Below are positions 9,386 through 17,790 of a stretch of DNA of 64,000 nt, in pieces (position 1 is the first letter of the stretch; every line of letters begins with the position of its first letter). Origin of the DNA: Bradyrhizobium sp. Y36 (lineage in GTDB: Bacteria > Pseudomonadota > Alphaproteobacteria > Rhizobiales > Xanthobacteraceae); the NCBI RefSeq assembly GCF_002531575.1, contig NZ_NWTI01000007.1, positions 186,001-250,000 on the forward strand, given 5' to 3'. Made by a program: the position numbers and the translations under genes. The notes beneath the pieces were generated by a model. That model worked only from the letters and a program-made list of their open reading frames with translations, had not been told where the DNA came from and ran no database searches.

Positions 9386-11221
9386 TCAGTACACGCGCGC
9401 TTTCGGCGGGATGTACTGCACGTCGTTGGTCATGGTGTAGTCGTGAACCGGGCGGTACTCGATCTTGACCTTGCCGGCATCGTCCAGCCAGGCCAGCGTG
9501 TGCTTCATCCAGTTCTCGTCGTCGCGCTCGGAGAAGTCCTCGCGGGCATGGGCGCCGCGGCTCTCGGTGCGGTTGACGGCCGAGTTCATCGTCACCACCG
9601 CCTGCGAGATCAGATTGTCGAATTCGAGCGTCTCGACGAGATCCGAATTCCACACCAGCGAGCGGTCGGACACAGCGATGTCGGTGATGCCGCTGTGGAC
9701 CTTCGCGATCAGGTTCTGGCCTTCGCTGAGGACCTCGCCGGTGCGGAACACCGCGCAATTGGTCTGCATCACGTTCTGCATGCCTTCGCGCAGCTTCGCG
9801 GTCGGCGTGCCGCCGGAGGCGTAGCGGTAATGGTCGAGCCGGCCGAGCGCGAGCTCGGCCGAGTTGGCCGGCAGCTCCGGCTGCTTGGCATTGGGCGTCA
9901 ACTTCTCGGCGAGGCGGAGCGCGGCGGCACGGCCGAACACCACGAGGTCGATCAGCGAGTTGGAGCCGAGGCGGTTGGCGCCGTGCACGGAGACGCAGGC
10001 GGCTTCGCCGATCGCCATCAGGCCCGGAATGATGGCGTTGTCGTCGCCGTCCTTCTTGGTCAGCACCTCGCCGTGATAGTTGGTGGGGATGCCGCCCATG
10101 TTGTAGTGCACGGTCGGCACGATCGGGATCGGTTCGCGCGTCACGTCGACATTGGCGAAAATCTTGGCGGATTCGGAGATGCCCGGCAGGCGCTCGGCGA
10201 GCACCGCGGGATCAAGATGGTCGAGATGCAGGAAGATGTGGTCCTTCTTCTTGCCGACGCCGCGTCCCTCGCGGATCTCGATGGTCATCGCGCGCGAGAC
10301 GACGTCGCGCGAGGCGAGGTCCTTCGCGGAAGGCGCATAGCGCTCCATGAAGCGTTCGCCCTCGGAGTTGACGAGGTAACCGCCTTCGCCGCGTGCGCCC
10401 TCGGTGACGAGACAGCCCGAACCGTAGATGCCGGTCGGGTGGAACTGCACGAACTCCATGTCCTGCATCGGCAGGCCGGCGCGCAGCACCATGCCGCCGC
10501 CGTCGCCGGTGCAGGTGTGCGCCGAGGTGCAGGAGGCGTAGGCGCGGCCATAGCCGCCGGTGGCGAGGATCACGGTCTGGGCGCGGAAGCGGTGCAGCGT
10601 ACCGTCGTCGAGCTTGAGCGCGATGACGCCGCGGCAGGTGCCCTGATCGTCCATGATCAGATCGATGGCGAAGAACTCGATGAAGAACTCGGCCGCGTGG
10701 CGCAGCGACTGGCCGTACATCGTGTGCAGCATGGCGTGACCGGTGCGGTCGGCGGCGGCGCAGGTGCGCTGCGCCTGGCCTTTGCCGTACTCCATCGTCA
10801 TGCCGCCGAACGGGCGCTGGTAGATCTTGCCGTCCTCTGTGCGCGAGAACGGCACGCCCCAATGCTCGAGCTCGTAAACCGCGTCGGGTGCGTTGCGCAC
10901 CATGTATTCGATCGCGTCCTGATCGCCGAGCCAGTCCGACCCCTTCACGGTGTCGTACATGTGCCAGCGCCAGTCGTCCTTGTGCATGTTGCCGAGCGAA
11001 GCGGAGATGCCGCCCTGCGCCGCGACCGTATGCGAGCGGGTCGGGAACACTTTCGTGATGCAGGCCGTGCGCAGGCCCGCTTCGCTGCAGCCGACCACGG
11101 CGCGCAGGCCCGCGCCGCCGGCGCCGACCACGACGACGTCGTAGGTGTGGTCTTCGATCGGATAGGCTTTGCCGTTGGTGGCGGGAGCGCCGTTGCCCGA
11201 GCCATTCGTTGTGTTGGCCAT
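9386..11221 (-). CDS. sdhA: Succinate dehydrogenase flavoprotein subunit
   Basis: 611 residues, normal for alphaproteobacteria. It oxidises succinate to fumarate in the TCA cycle with covalently bound FAD. The dinucleotide-binding motif [11 protein letters not shown] is at ~31-41, the FAD-linking histidine is H64 ([10 protein letters not shown]), and the substrate-site segment FHPTGIYG followed by TEGARGEGG is intact. It begins three bases after sdhD ends, so the genes are co-transcribed. A roughly 20-residue low-complexity N-terminus ([14 protein letters not shown]) precedes the conserved core. Confidence 0.98.
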   Translation of the reverse strand: MANTTNGSGNGAPATNGKAYPIEDHTYDVVVVGAGGAGLRAVVGCSEAGLRTACITKVFPTRSHTVAAQGGISASLGNMHKDDWRWHMYDTVKGSDWLGDQDAIEYMVRNAPDAVYELEHWGVPFSRTEDGKIYQRPFGGMTMEYGKGQAQRTCAAADRTGHAMLHTMYGQSLRHAAEFFIEFFAIDLIMDDQGTCRGVIALKLDDGTLHRFRAQTVILATGGYGRAYASCTSAHTCTGDGGGMVLRAGLPMQDMEFVQFHPTGIYGSGCLVTEGARGEGGYLVNSEGERFMERYAPSAKDLASRDVVSRAMTIEIREGRGVGKKKDHIFLHLDHLDPAVLAERLPGISESAKIFANVDVTREPIPIVPTVHYNMGGIPTNYHGEVLTKKDGDDNAIIPGLMAIGEAACVSVHGANRLGSNSLIDLVVFGRAAALRLAEKLTPNAKQPELPANSAELALGRLDHYRYASGGTPTAKLREGMQNVMQTNCAVFRTGEVLSEGQNLIAKVHSGITDIAVSDRSLVWNSDLVETLEFDNLISQAVVTMNSAVNRTESRGAHAREDFSERDDENWMKHTLAWLDDAGKVKIEYRPVHDYTMTNDVQYIPPKARVY

Positions 11222-11224
11222 GGG

Positions 11225-11629
11225 TTACACTCCGGAAGAAAGTTTCAGGATCGCGTAGGTCGAGGCGAGCGCCACGGCGACCGAGAAGAAGTTGTTGAGC
11301 ATGATCGAGACGAGCTTCAGCTTCTCGTTATGGACGTAGTCCTCGATCACCACCTGCATGCCGATCTTCATGTGCCAGGCGCTGGCGAAGATGAACAGCA
11401 GCAGGATCACCGCCACGGGAATCGAGCTGAGGATCTGCGCCGCGCCGACCTGGTTGCGGCCGAGCAGCATCATGATGATCACCAGCACGGGGATCATCAG
11501 CAGCGTCATGGCGACGCCGGTGACGCGCTGGCGCCAGAAATCGGACGTGCCCGAATGCGCGGCGCCGAGATTGCGGACGCGGCCGAGCGGGGTGCGCATG
11601 CTGCGCTTGGGCGTATCGGTCGCGCTCAT
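11225..11629 (-). CDS. sdhD: Succinate dehydrogenase membrane anchor subunit
   Basis: 134 residues with three hydrophobic helices. The segment ASAWHMKIGMQVVIEDYVH contains the haem b ligand histidine and the helix II pattern typical of alphaproteobacterial SdhD. It anchors SdhAB to the inner membrane and helps form the ubiquinone site. Its ATG overlaps the TGA of sdhC by four bases (11626-11629), a sign of translational coupling of the two anchors. Confidence 0.95.
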   Translation of the reverse strand: MSATDTPKRSMRTPLGRVRNLGAAHSGTSDFWRQRVTGVAMTLLMIPVLVIIMMLLGRNQVGAAQILSSIPVAVILLLFIFASAWHMKIGMQVVIEDYVHNEKLKLVSIMLNNFFSVAVALASTYAILKLSSGV

Positions 11630-12024
11630 CGTCCGCCTCCGATCGCATAGGCGATGATCCAGATCAGCACCGTCAGTGCGATGCCGCCGATCAGCGCGCC
11701 CCAGGTCAGCGCTTCGCGCTCATTGGCCTTGAAGCCGTAGCCGAGATCCCAGACGAAATGCCGGATGCCGCTCAGCATATGGTGCATCAGCGCCCAGGTG
11801 TAGCCGAACACGATCAGGCGGCCGATGATGCTGCCGGCAAAGGCCTGGACGTGGGCATAGGCGGCCGGGCCGGAGGCCGCCGCAACCAGCCACCAGACCA
11901 GCAGCAGCGTTCCGACGTAGAGGGCGATGCCGGTGGCGCGATGAACGATGGACAGCGCCATCGTCAGCGTCCAGCGGTAGACTTGCATGTGTGGTGAAAG
12001 CGGTCGTTCGATCCGTGCGGTCAT
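11626..12024 (-). CDS. sdhC: Succinate dehydrogenase cytochrome b556 subunit
   Basis: 132 residues with the family signature RPLSPHMQVYRW near the start, IVHRATGIALY (helix I) and LMHHMLSGIRHFVWDLG carrying the haem-ligand histidine. Three membrane helices. First gene of the sdhCDAB operon, so its promoter must lie in the 521-base gap upstream. Confidence 0.95.
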   Translation of the reverse strand: MTARIERPLSPHMQVYRWTLTMALSIVHRATGIALYVGTLLLVWWLVAAASGPAAYAHVQAFAGSIIGRLIVFGYTWALMHHMLSGIRHFVWDLGYGFKANEREALTWGALIGGIALTVLIWIIAYAIGGGR

Positions 12025-12545
12025 GGGCTTTGATGTTGTGTGGCGGCCCAGCAGAGGGCGCGCGGGGATCGCGAAAGGTCGGCTCTATTTACGGAGTCGA
12101 TTTGCCCTGCGCAATCACCAAATCGCCATAAATCGAACCTGCGTTCAGCTCTAGAGCCTTGATGAAACAAGGCCAATCAGGGTCTTGGTATACCAGAGCG
12201 GCTGTATGCCGACTAAGAAAAGAACCAATATTCACCCCTTGTGCCGACAGCGCGGGCGCGTTGAAATTACTATTGGAACGGCTCTAACCCGCTCCGAGCC
12301 GTCGGGCGTTCGAACCAGTCAGTTCACGCCGCCAAGGGCCGATCGGCGCGCCGACACAACACGAACGATTTCCGTGACGCGCACTCATTTTTCGCTTCAC
12401 GGGCGGATATGCGCAGCCTGCATTCCACCCAAGACCGGCGACCCAATGGTCGACCGTGGAAATCAGATCGCCTACAGCTTGGCATGCAGCCAATTCCGAG
12501 CGCTCGTTTCGGAAACGCTGCGGCCAGTCGCTAGGCAGGTCAGGG
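12025..12545. other. Gene-free 521-base gap: divergent control region of sdhC and the TSUP gene
   Basis: Between the sdhC start (minus) and the TSUP start (plus). The sdhC-proximal 150 bases are relatively AT-rich and contain a perfect 10-base palindrome gctctagagc at 12148-12157. I could not find a convincing -35/-10 pair, tRNA or coding frame. Frames on both strands here lack any recognisable protein feature. Confidence 0.5.
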
Positions 12546-13406
12546 GTGATTGCAGGTCTTGATATCAAGGACATTGTCGAGCTCGCGCTGCTGCTGATCG
12601 CAACCGGCGCGCTCTCGGGATTTCTGGCCGGCGTGTTCGGCATCGGCGGCGGCGCGATTCTCGTGCCGGTGTTCTACGAATGCTTCCGCATCGCCGGCGT
12701 GCCGCTCGAGGTGCGGATGCCGCTCTGCGTCGGCACCTCGCTCGCGGTGATCATCCCGACCTCGATCCGTTCGTTCCAGGCGCATTACAAGCGCGGCGCG
12801 GTGGACATGACCATCCTGCGCGTGTGGTGGCTGCCGATCGTGATCGGCGTCGTCGCCGGCAGCGTGATTGCGCGCTATGCGCCGGAGCGGCTGTTCAAGA
12901 TCGTGTTCGTCGCCGTCGCCTATTCGGCGGCGGCGCGCCTCATCCTTGCGCGCGAGGGCTGGAAATTCGGCGATGACCTGCCGAAGGGGCCCTTGATGCG
13001 CGCCTACGGCTTCTGCGTCGGCATCCTGTCGACGCTGATGGGCATCGGCGGCGGCCTGTTCTCGAACCTCTTGATGACGTTCTACGGCCGTCCCATTCAT
13101 CAGGCGGTCGCGACCTCGTCGGCGCTCGCCGTGCTGATCTCGATCCCCGGCGCGCTCGGTTACATCTATGCCGGCTGGCCCGCGGCGGCGACCTATCCCG
13201 GCGTCGCAGCGCTGCAGATCCCGTTCGCGCTCGGCTACGTCTCGCTGATCGGTGCCGTGCTGGTGATGCCGATGAGCCTCGTCACCGCGCCGCTGGGCGT
13301 GAGGGCCGCGCATGCGATGTCGAAGCGTACGCTGGAGGTCGCGTTCGGGTGCTATCTGCTGATCGTCGGCAGCCGGTTTGCGATGAGCCTCGTTGGCGGG
13401 CAGTAA
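12546..13406 (+). CDS. Sulfite exporter TauE/SafE (TSUP) family membrane protein
   Basis: 286 residues, about eight membrane helices in two repeated halves. Each half carries the family glycine motif: GVFGIGGGAILVPV near residue 29 and STLMGIGGGLFSN near 160. TSUP proteins move organosulfur or sulfite anions, or act in related anion export; the substrate here is unknown. GTG 12546 is chosen because AGGTCAGGG directly precedes it and the hydrophobic helix starts soon after; an earlier GTG (12456) would add a non-hydrophobic, unconserved-looking 30 residues. It stands alone, facing away from sdhC. Confidence 0.88.
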   Translation: MIAGLDIKDIVELALLLIATGALSGFLAGVFGIGGGAILVPVFYECFRIAGVPLEVRMPLCVGTSLAVIIPTSIRSFQAHYKRGAVDMTILRVWWLPIVIGVVAGSVIARYAPERLFKIVFVAVAYSAAARLILAREGWKFGDDLPKGPLMRAYGFCVGILSTLMGIGGGLFSNLLMTFYGRPIHQAVATSSALAVLISIPGALGYIYAGWPAAATYPGVAALQIPFALGYVSLIGAVLVMPMSLVTAPLGVRAAHAMSKRTLEVAFGCYLLIVGSRFAMSLVGGQ

Positions 13407-13439
13407 GCCGGTTGGGCGAGCGCGTGCCACACCCTCGGT

Positions 13440-13542
13440 GTCATCGCCCGACTTGATCGGGCGATCCAGTATTCCAGAGACCCAGCGATTGAGCCGAGAG
13501 GCCGCGGCGTACTGGATGCCCCGGTCAAGCCGGGGCATCACT
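13440..13542. repeat. Two-hairpin intergenic repeat, family A copy 1
   Basis: GTCAT, hairpin cgcccg...cgggcg, then atccagta, a spacer, tactggat, and hairpin tgcccc...ggggca. Same plan as the copies at 49807, 52929, 53696 and 62740. Lies between convergent genes, where it could end transcription from both sides. Confidence 0.85.
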
Positions 13543-13594
13543 GCGCGTTAGGTGGATACTCCCCATCGCAAGAAGCGGCGACGAACCCGTCCCC

Positions 13595-15124
13595 TCATTT
13601 CTTCGCGTAAATATCCTTGTAGGTGTCGCGCAAAATATTCTTCTGCACCTTGCCCATGGTGTTGCGCGGCAGCTCGTCGACGACGAAGACGCGCTTGGGC
13701 ATCTTGAACTTCGCAACGCGTCCGTCGAGGCCCTTCAGCACGGCTGCCTCATCGATGCTCGCGCCGGGCTGGCGCACCAGCACCGCCGTCACGCCCTCGC
13801 CGAAATCGGCATGCGGCACGCCGATCACGGCGGATTCGACCACGCCCGGCATGGCGTCGATCTCGCTCTCGATCTCCTTGGGGTAGACGTTGAAGCCGCC
13901 GGAGATGACGAGATCCTTGCCGCGGCCGAGGATGTGCACATAGCCCTTGGCGTCGATCTTGCCGAGGTCGCCGGTGATGAAGAAGCCGTCAGGCCGGAAC
14001 TCGGACTTGGTCTTCTCCGGCATGCGCCAATAGCCCTTGAAGACGTTCGGCCCCTTCACCTCGATCATGCCGATCTCCTCGCGCGGCAGTTCCTTGCCCG
14101 TCTCGGGCTCGGTCACGCGCACGGAGACGCCGGGAAGCGGAAAGCCGACCGCGCCGGGCACGCGCTCGCCGTCATAGGGGTTCGACGTGTTCATGTTGGT
14201 CTCGGTCATGCCGTAGCGCTCGAGCACCGCGTGCCCCGTGCGCGCCGACCATTCGCGATGGGTCTCGGCCAGCAGCGGCGCCGAGCCCGAGATGAACAGC
14301 CGCATGTGCTTCGTCGTCTCGTGCGACAGCGCGGAATTCTGCAGCAGCCGCGTGTAGAAGGTCGGCACGCCCATCAGCACCGTCGCACGCGCCATCAGCT
14401 TGATGATCAGGTCCGGATCGAGTTTCGGCAGGAAGATCATCGACGCCCGGGCGAACAGCGTCACGTTGGTTGCCACGAACAGGCCGTGGGTGTGATAGAT
14501 CGGCAGCGCGTGGATGAGGACGTCCTTGTCGGTGAAGCGCCAATAGCCGACGAGGCTGAGCGAGTTCGAGGCGAGATTGTCGTGGCTGAGCATCGCGCCC
14601 TTGGAGCGGCCGGTGGTGCCCGAGGTGTAGAGGATCGCGGCGAGGTCGTCGTTCGCGCGCGAGACGGTCGCGAATTCGGGGCTGGCCTTGTCGGCCGCGT
14701 CCGTCAGCGAGCCCTTGCCGTCGGGCCCGAGCGTCTCGACCTTGGCCTTCACCTTGGATGCGATGGCGCTGAGGCCTTCGGCCTTGGAGGGATCGCACAC
14801 CACCAGCGACGGCTCGGCGTCGCCGATGAAATAGTCGAGCTCGTTGAGCGTATAGGCGGTGTTGAGCGGCAGATAGACCGCACCGGCCCTGACCGTGCCG
14901 AGATAGAGCACGATATTGGCGACGGATTTCTCGACCTGCACCGCGACGCGGTCGCCCGGCTTGACGCCGCGGGCGACCAGCACGTTCGCCATCTGCCCGG
15001 CCCGCGCGATCAGATCGCCATAGCTGATGCGCTCTCCGTCCTGCATTTCGATCGCAGGGCGCTTGGGATCGTCGAGGCCGTCGAACAGGCGGGAAAACAG
15101 GTTGGCGTTGGCTGCTTGGTTCAT
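13595..15124 (-). CDS. matB: Malonyl-CoA synthetase
   Basis: 509 residues. It adenylates malonate and transfers it to CoA, making malonyl-CoA in the cytosol. The ANL-superfamily phosphate loop YTSGTTGRSKG is at 166-176. ERYGMTETNMNTSNPYDG, the GDLGKIDAKGYVHILGRGKD hinge region and the C-terminal catalytic lysine (PRNTMGK, K492) are present. It strongly resembles R. palustris MatB, where that lysine is controlled by acetylation (known for the relative, not shown here). ATG 15124 (MNQAANANLF) matches the family start; an upstream in-frame start adds ten residues. No malonyl-CoA decarboxylase or malonate transporter is next to it. It is divergent from an SDR gene, sharing 95 bases of control DNA. 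Confidence 0.95.
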   Translation of the reverse strand: MNQAANANLFSRLFDGLDDPKRPAIEMQDGERISYGDLIARAGQMANVLVARGVKPGDRVAVQVEKSVANIVLYLGTVRAGAVYLPLNTAYTLNELDYFIGDAEPSLVVCDPSKAEGLSAIASKVKAKVETLGPDGKGSLTDAADKASPEFATVSRANDDLAAILYTSGTTGRSKGAMLSHDNLASNSLSLVGYWRFTDKDVLIHALPIYHTHGLFVATNVTLFARASMIFLPKLDPDLIIKLMARATVLMGVPTFYTRLLQNSALSHETTKHMRLFISGSAPLLAETHREWSARTGHAVLERYGMTETNMNTSNPYDGERVPGAVGFPLPGVSVRVTEPETGKELPREEIGMIEVKGPNVFKGYWRMPEKTKSEFRPDGFFITGDLGKIDAKGYVHILGRGKDLVISGGFNVYPKEIESEIDAMPGVVESAVIGVPHADFGEGVTAVLVRQPGASIDEAAVLKGLDGRVAKFKMPKRVFVVDELPRNTMGKVQKNILRDTYKDIYAKK

Positions 15125-15219
15125 GCAAGAATTCCTCGACCGCAAGACTGACAAGGCCGGTCAAAACCGAGGGCTGGATTAGCAAAAACCGCCCCGATGA
15201 AGCAACGGAGACAGTTTGC
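15125..15219. promoter_or_regulatory. Shared divergent control region of matB and the SDR gene
   Basis: Ninety-five bases separate the two start codons, so both promoters must be here or within the genes. ACGGAGA lies upstream of the SDR ATG. I see no clear operator palindrome. Confidence 0.5.
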
Positions 15220-15981
15220 ATGACCAAGAACGGGAAACGCGTGGCCTGGGTCACGGGCGGTGGCAGCGGGATCGGTGAGGCGGGTGCCGAGGCGCTGGCG
15301 GCCGACGGCTGGATGGTGGTGGTGTCGGGCCGGCGCAAGGACGCCCTGGAAGCCGTGGTGGCGAAGATTACCGGGGCTGGCGGGGCGGCCGAGGCCATTG
15401 CGCTGGACGTCTCCAACGCGGCCGAGGCCCAGAAGGCCGCCGATCAGATCGTCACCAGGCACGGCCGCATCGACCTCCTCGTCAACAATGCCGGTATCAA
15501 CGTCCCCAAGCGCAGCTGGAAGGACATGGAGCTGGAGGGCTGGGACAAGCTGGTCCAGGTCAACCTCAACGGCGTGCTCTATTGCATGCGCGCGGTGCTG
15601 CCGACGATGCGCAAGCAGCAGGACGGCGCGATCATCAACGTCTCGTCCTGGGCCGGTCGCCACGTCTCGAAGATGCCCGGACCGGCCTACACCACGACCA
15701 AGCATGCGGTGCTCGCGCTGACCCATTCCTTCAACATGGACGAATGCGTCAACGGCTTGCGCGCCTGCTGTCTGATGCCAGGCGAGGTCGCGACGCCGAT
15801 CCTGAAGTTGCGTCCGGTGGTGCCGAGCGAGGCGGAGCAGGCCAGGATGCTGCAATCCGAAGATCTCGGCCGCACCATCGCTTTCATCGCGAGCATGCCG
15901 GCCAGGGTCTGCATCAACGAAGTGCTGATCAGCCCGACGCATAATCGCGGTTTTATTCAAACGCCGAACAACAGGGATTGA
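15220..15981 (+). CDS. Short-chain dehydrogenase/reductase (classical SDR)
   Basis: 253 residues in one Rossmann domain. The cofactor motif TGGGSGIG is at 12-19, NNAG at 89-92, and the catalytic serine (142/143), Y157 and K161 (YTTTK) are all intact. R38/R39 after strand two (VSGRRK) suggests NADP preference. Oxidoreduction of a hydroxyl/keto substrate is expected, but the substrate is not known. The C-terminus (ARVCINEVLISPTHNRGF) resembles the serine/3-hydroxy-acid dehydrogenase-like subgroup. Divergent from matB; the pairing may mean shared control but does not by itself prove a shared pathway. Confidence 0.9.
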   Translation: MTKNGKRVAWVTGGGSGIGEAGAEALAADGWMVVVSGRRKDALEAVVAKITGAGGAAEAIALDVSNAAEAQKAADQIVTRHGRIDLLVNNAGINVPKRSWKDMELEGWDKLVQVNLNGVLYCMRAVLPTMRKQQDGAIINVSSWAGRHVSKMPGPAYTTTKHAVLALTHSFNMDECVNGLRACCLMPGEVATPILKLRPVVPSEAEQARMLQSEDLGRTIAFIASMPARVCINEVLISPTHNRGFIQTPNNRD

Positions 15982-16352
15982 AGCTGGTTGCGCGATGGCC
16001 GCGCCACACACTCGGTGCCGTAGGGTGGGCAAAGGCGCGAAGCGCCGTGCCCACCACCTCTCACCATTTGCAAATGGTGGGCACGCTTCCGCCGTCGCGC
16101 TTCGAGCTATGGCGGACGAGTCGCTTTGCCCACCCTGCGGCACCGTCTTTGTGGTGTGCGGGCTCACACACGGACGCGCCCCCGCATAGTTTCACGCATC
16201 ACGATAAATTATTTCCCGAAACCGCATCGCAGACCGTCCCGTAGTTCGGACCAACGACGCGTCACTGCTTCACGTCAAACTGTCGCAGGCGCCGTTGTTG
16301 CCCCAACCCAACACCGGTCATCGCCGGTCACAATCCAATCGGGAGACTTTCC
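15982..16352. other. Gene-free 371-base gap with a family B repeat
   Basis: Holds the repeat at 16020-16139, then roughly 200 bases with no coding frame I can support. The fasciclin gene's ribosome site (GGGAGAC at about 16341) is at its end. No clear promoter boxes were found. Confidence 0.55.
16020..16139. repeat. Intergenic repeat family B copy 1 (gtagggtgggcaaag... arms)
   Basis: Starts gtagggtgggcaaaggcg and ends tcgctttgcccaccctgc, with inner arms gtgcccacc/ggtgggcac. Related copies lie at 18596, 24551 and 62022. This copy is longer, with an additional ~35 bases in its right half. Confidence 0.8.
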
Positions 16353-16907
16353 ATGTCCAAGCGCATTGCCTATCTCGCTGCCGCCGCCTTCAGCGCCCTC
16401 GCCATCACCGCGACCGTCGTCGCGCCTGTGCGCGCCGAGGAAAAGACCGTCATGGTCGGCGGCGCCGCGATGTTCCCGTCCAAGAACATCGTGCAGAACG
16501 CGGTCAACTCGAAAGACCACACCACACTGGTGGCGGCGGTGAAGGCGGCTGGCCTGGTGCCGACGCTGGAGAGCAAGGGACCGTTCACGGTGTTCGCGCC
16601 GACCAACGCCGCCTTCGGCAAGCTGCCGGCCGGCACCGTCGACAATCTGGTCAAGCCCGAGAACAAGGCGACGCTGACCAAGATCCTCACCTACCATGTC
16701 GTGCCCGGCAAGCTCGAGGCCTCCGACCTCACCGACGGCAAGAAGATGAAGACCGCCGAGGGCGAGGAGCTGACGGTCAAGAAGATGGACGGCAAGGTCT
16801 GGATCGTCGATGCCAAGGGCGGCACCTCGATGGTGACGATCTCCAACGTCAACCAGTCCAACGGCGTGATCCATGTGGTCGACACCGTCTTGATGCCGGC
16901 GTCGTAA
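16353..16907 (+). CDS. Exported fasciclin (FAS1) domain protein
   Basis: 184 residues. A signal peptide (1-28, AAAAFSALAITATVVAPVRA) is followed by one FAS1 domain (~45-183). The FAS1 motifs are clear: H1 FTVFAPTNAAFGKLP, YHVVPGKL and the final NGVIHVVDTVLMP. FAS1 proteins are secreted or periplasmic adhesion/structural modules without known catalysis. A strong terminator follows, so the gene is probably transcribed alone and separately from the downstream cytochrome gene. Confidence 0.93.
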   Translation: MSKRIAYLAAAAFSALAITATVVAPVRAEEKTVMVGGAAMFPSKNIVQNAVNSKDHTTLVAAVKAAGLVPTLESKGPFTVFAPTNAAFGKLPAGTVDNLVKPENKATLTKILTYHVVPGKLEASDLTDGKKMKTAEGEELTVKKMDGKVWIVDAKGGTSMVTISNVNQSNGVIHVVDTVLMPAS

Positions 16908-16953
16908 CACCGGGCGATCCTGTTTCATCCCCGAACAGGAATGGCTTTAGACC

Positions 16954-16984
16954 GCGAGCCGGGGATACCCGGCTCGCTTTTTTG
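16954..16984 (+). terminator. Rho-independent terminator after the fasciclin gene
   Basis: Ten-base perfect stem gcgagccggg/cccggctcgc (16954-16963 with 16968-16977), loop gata, followed by a T-run (CTTTTTTG). It is 47 bases after the stop codon. Confidence 0.93.
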
Positions 16985-17052
16985 TGACCACAATAGCCTG
17001 ACGGCATCGATTCCTTGGCCGGCAGGGCGTAACGGAAACCGGCGGGCTAGCG

Positions 17053-17058
17053 TATAAT
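17053..17058 (+). promoter_or_regulatory. Candidate -10 box (TATAAT) for the cytochrome b/molybdopterin gene pair
   Basis: A perfect TATAAT stands 32 bases upstream of the cytochrome b start codon. No good -35 box lies 16-18 bases before it, so an activator or another sigma factor may be needed. The position fits a short leader. Confidence 0.4.
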
Positions 17059-17089
17059 TCCCGACACACGATCTCAGGACGGAACCATC

Positions 17090-17719
17090 ATGGCGAGCCT
17101 CACAGTCACCGACGAGCAGGTCAGGGCCACCCCGGCCAAAGTGATCCAGCCGGCCTGGGTGCGGGTCATGCACTGGGTCAACGCGCTTGCCATGATCCTG
17201 ATGATCCTGTCGGGCTGGCAGATCTACAACGCCTCGCCGCTGTTCGGCTTCACCTTCCCGCGCGAATACACGCTGGGCGGCTGGCTCGGTGGCGGCCTGC
17301 TCTGGCATTTTGCGGCGATGTGGCTGCTGATGATCAACGGCCTCGCCTATCTCGTCACCGGCTTTGCCACCGGCCGCTTCCGCAAAAAGTTGTTTCCAAT
17401 CACCCCGTCAGGCGTGCTTCGCGACGTCAGGGCTGCCCTGACCTTCAAGCTCGGACATGACGATCTCACCGTCTACAATTACGTGCAGCGCCTGCTCTAT
17501 GCCGGCATCATCGTGGTCGGCGTGCTGATCGTGCTCACGGGCCTTGGCATGTGGAAGCCGGTGCAGCTGCATTGGCTGGTCACACTGTTCGGCGACTACC
17601 CGACCGCGCGCTACATCCACTTCTTCTGCATGGCTGCGATCTGCGCGTTTCTGGTCGTTCACGTCGTTCTCGCGCTGCTGGTGCCGAAGAGCCTGCGCGC
17701 CATGATCATCGGTCGCTAG
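17090..17719 (+). CDS. Membrane cytochrome b (cytochrome b561/thiosulfate-reductase-type diheme subunit)
   Basis: 209 residues with four membrane helices and four histidines at helix positions suited to bis-haem b binding (H28, H73, H177, H191). This matches the cytochrome b561/Ni-Fe-hydrogenase cytochrome b fold that links periplasmic oxidoreductases to the quinone pool. The next gene encodes a Tat-exported molybdopterin oxidoreductase, so I infer that it is that enzyme's electron-transfer anchor, the role MsrQ plays for MsrP, although this protein is not obviously MsrQ-like. A palindrome overlaps its stop codon and fills the intergenic gap. Confidence 0.85.
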   Translation: MASLTVTDEQVRATPAKVIQPAWVRVMHWVNALAMILMILSGWQIYNASPLFGFTFPREYTLGGWLGGGLLWHFAAMWLLMINGLAYLVTGFATGRFRKKLFPITPSGVLRDVRAALTFKLGHDDLTVYNYVQRLLYAGIIVVGVLIVLTGLGMWKPVQLHWLVTLFGDYPTARYIHFFCMAAICAFLVVHVVLALLVPKSLRAMIIGR

Positions 17720-17767
17720 AGCATGATCCGGAAAAGTGTGAAGCGGTTTTCCGACAAGATCATGCTC
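17719..17767. repeat. Short palindromic repeat, gagcatgatc type
   Basis: Ten-base arms gagcatgatc (17719-17728) and gatcatgctc (17758-17767) enclose ccggaaaagtgtgaagcggttttccg, which itself pairs (cggaaaa/ttttccg). This form is widespread in Rhizobiales genomes. Its first base is the last base of the cytochrome stop codon. Confidence 0.85.
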
Positions 17768-17790
17768 AAAATAGATATGTGAGAAGCAAC

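Noticed and set aside
8528..11650. Very long plus-strand open frame (over 1000 codons) opposite sdhB-sdhA-sdhD
   Set aside because: Mirror image of the sdh genes. High-GC third-position bias leaves antisense frames open; the product has no recognisable domains and is His/Arg/Asp-rich.
12240..12330. Possible tRNA remnant (gttcgaa T-loop-like motif)
   Set aside because: No cloverleaf can be drawn around it: no matching acceptor stem, D-arm or anticodon arm.
12185..12562. A 125-codon plus frame and a 119-codon minus frame in the sdhC-TSUP gap
   Set aside because: No ribosome site, domain, signal peptide or composition typical of genes here; likely non-coding control DNA.
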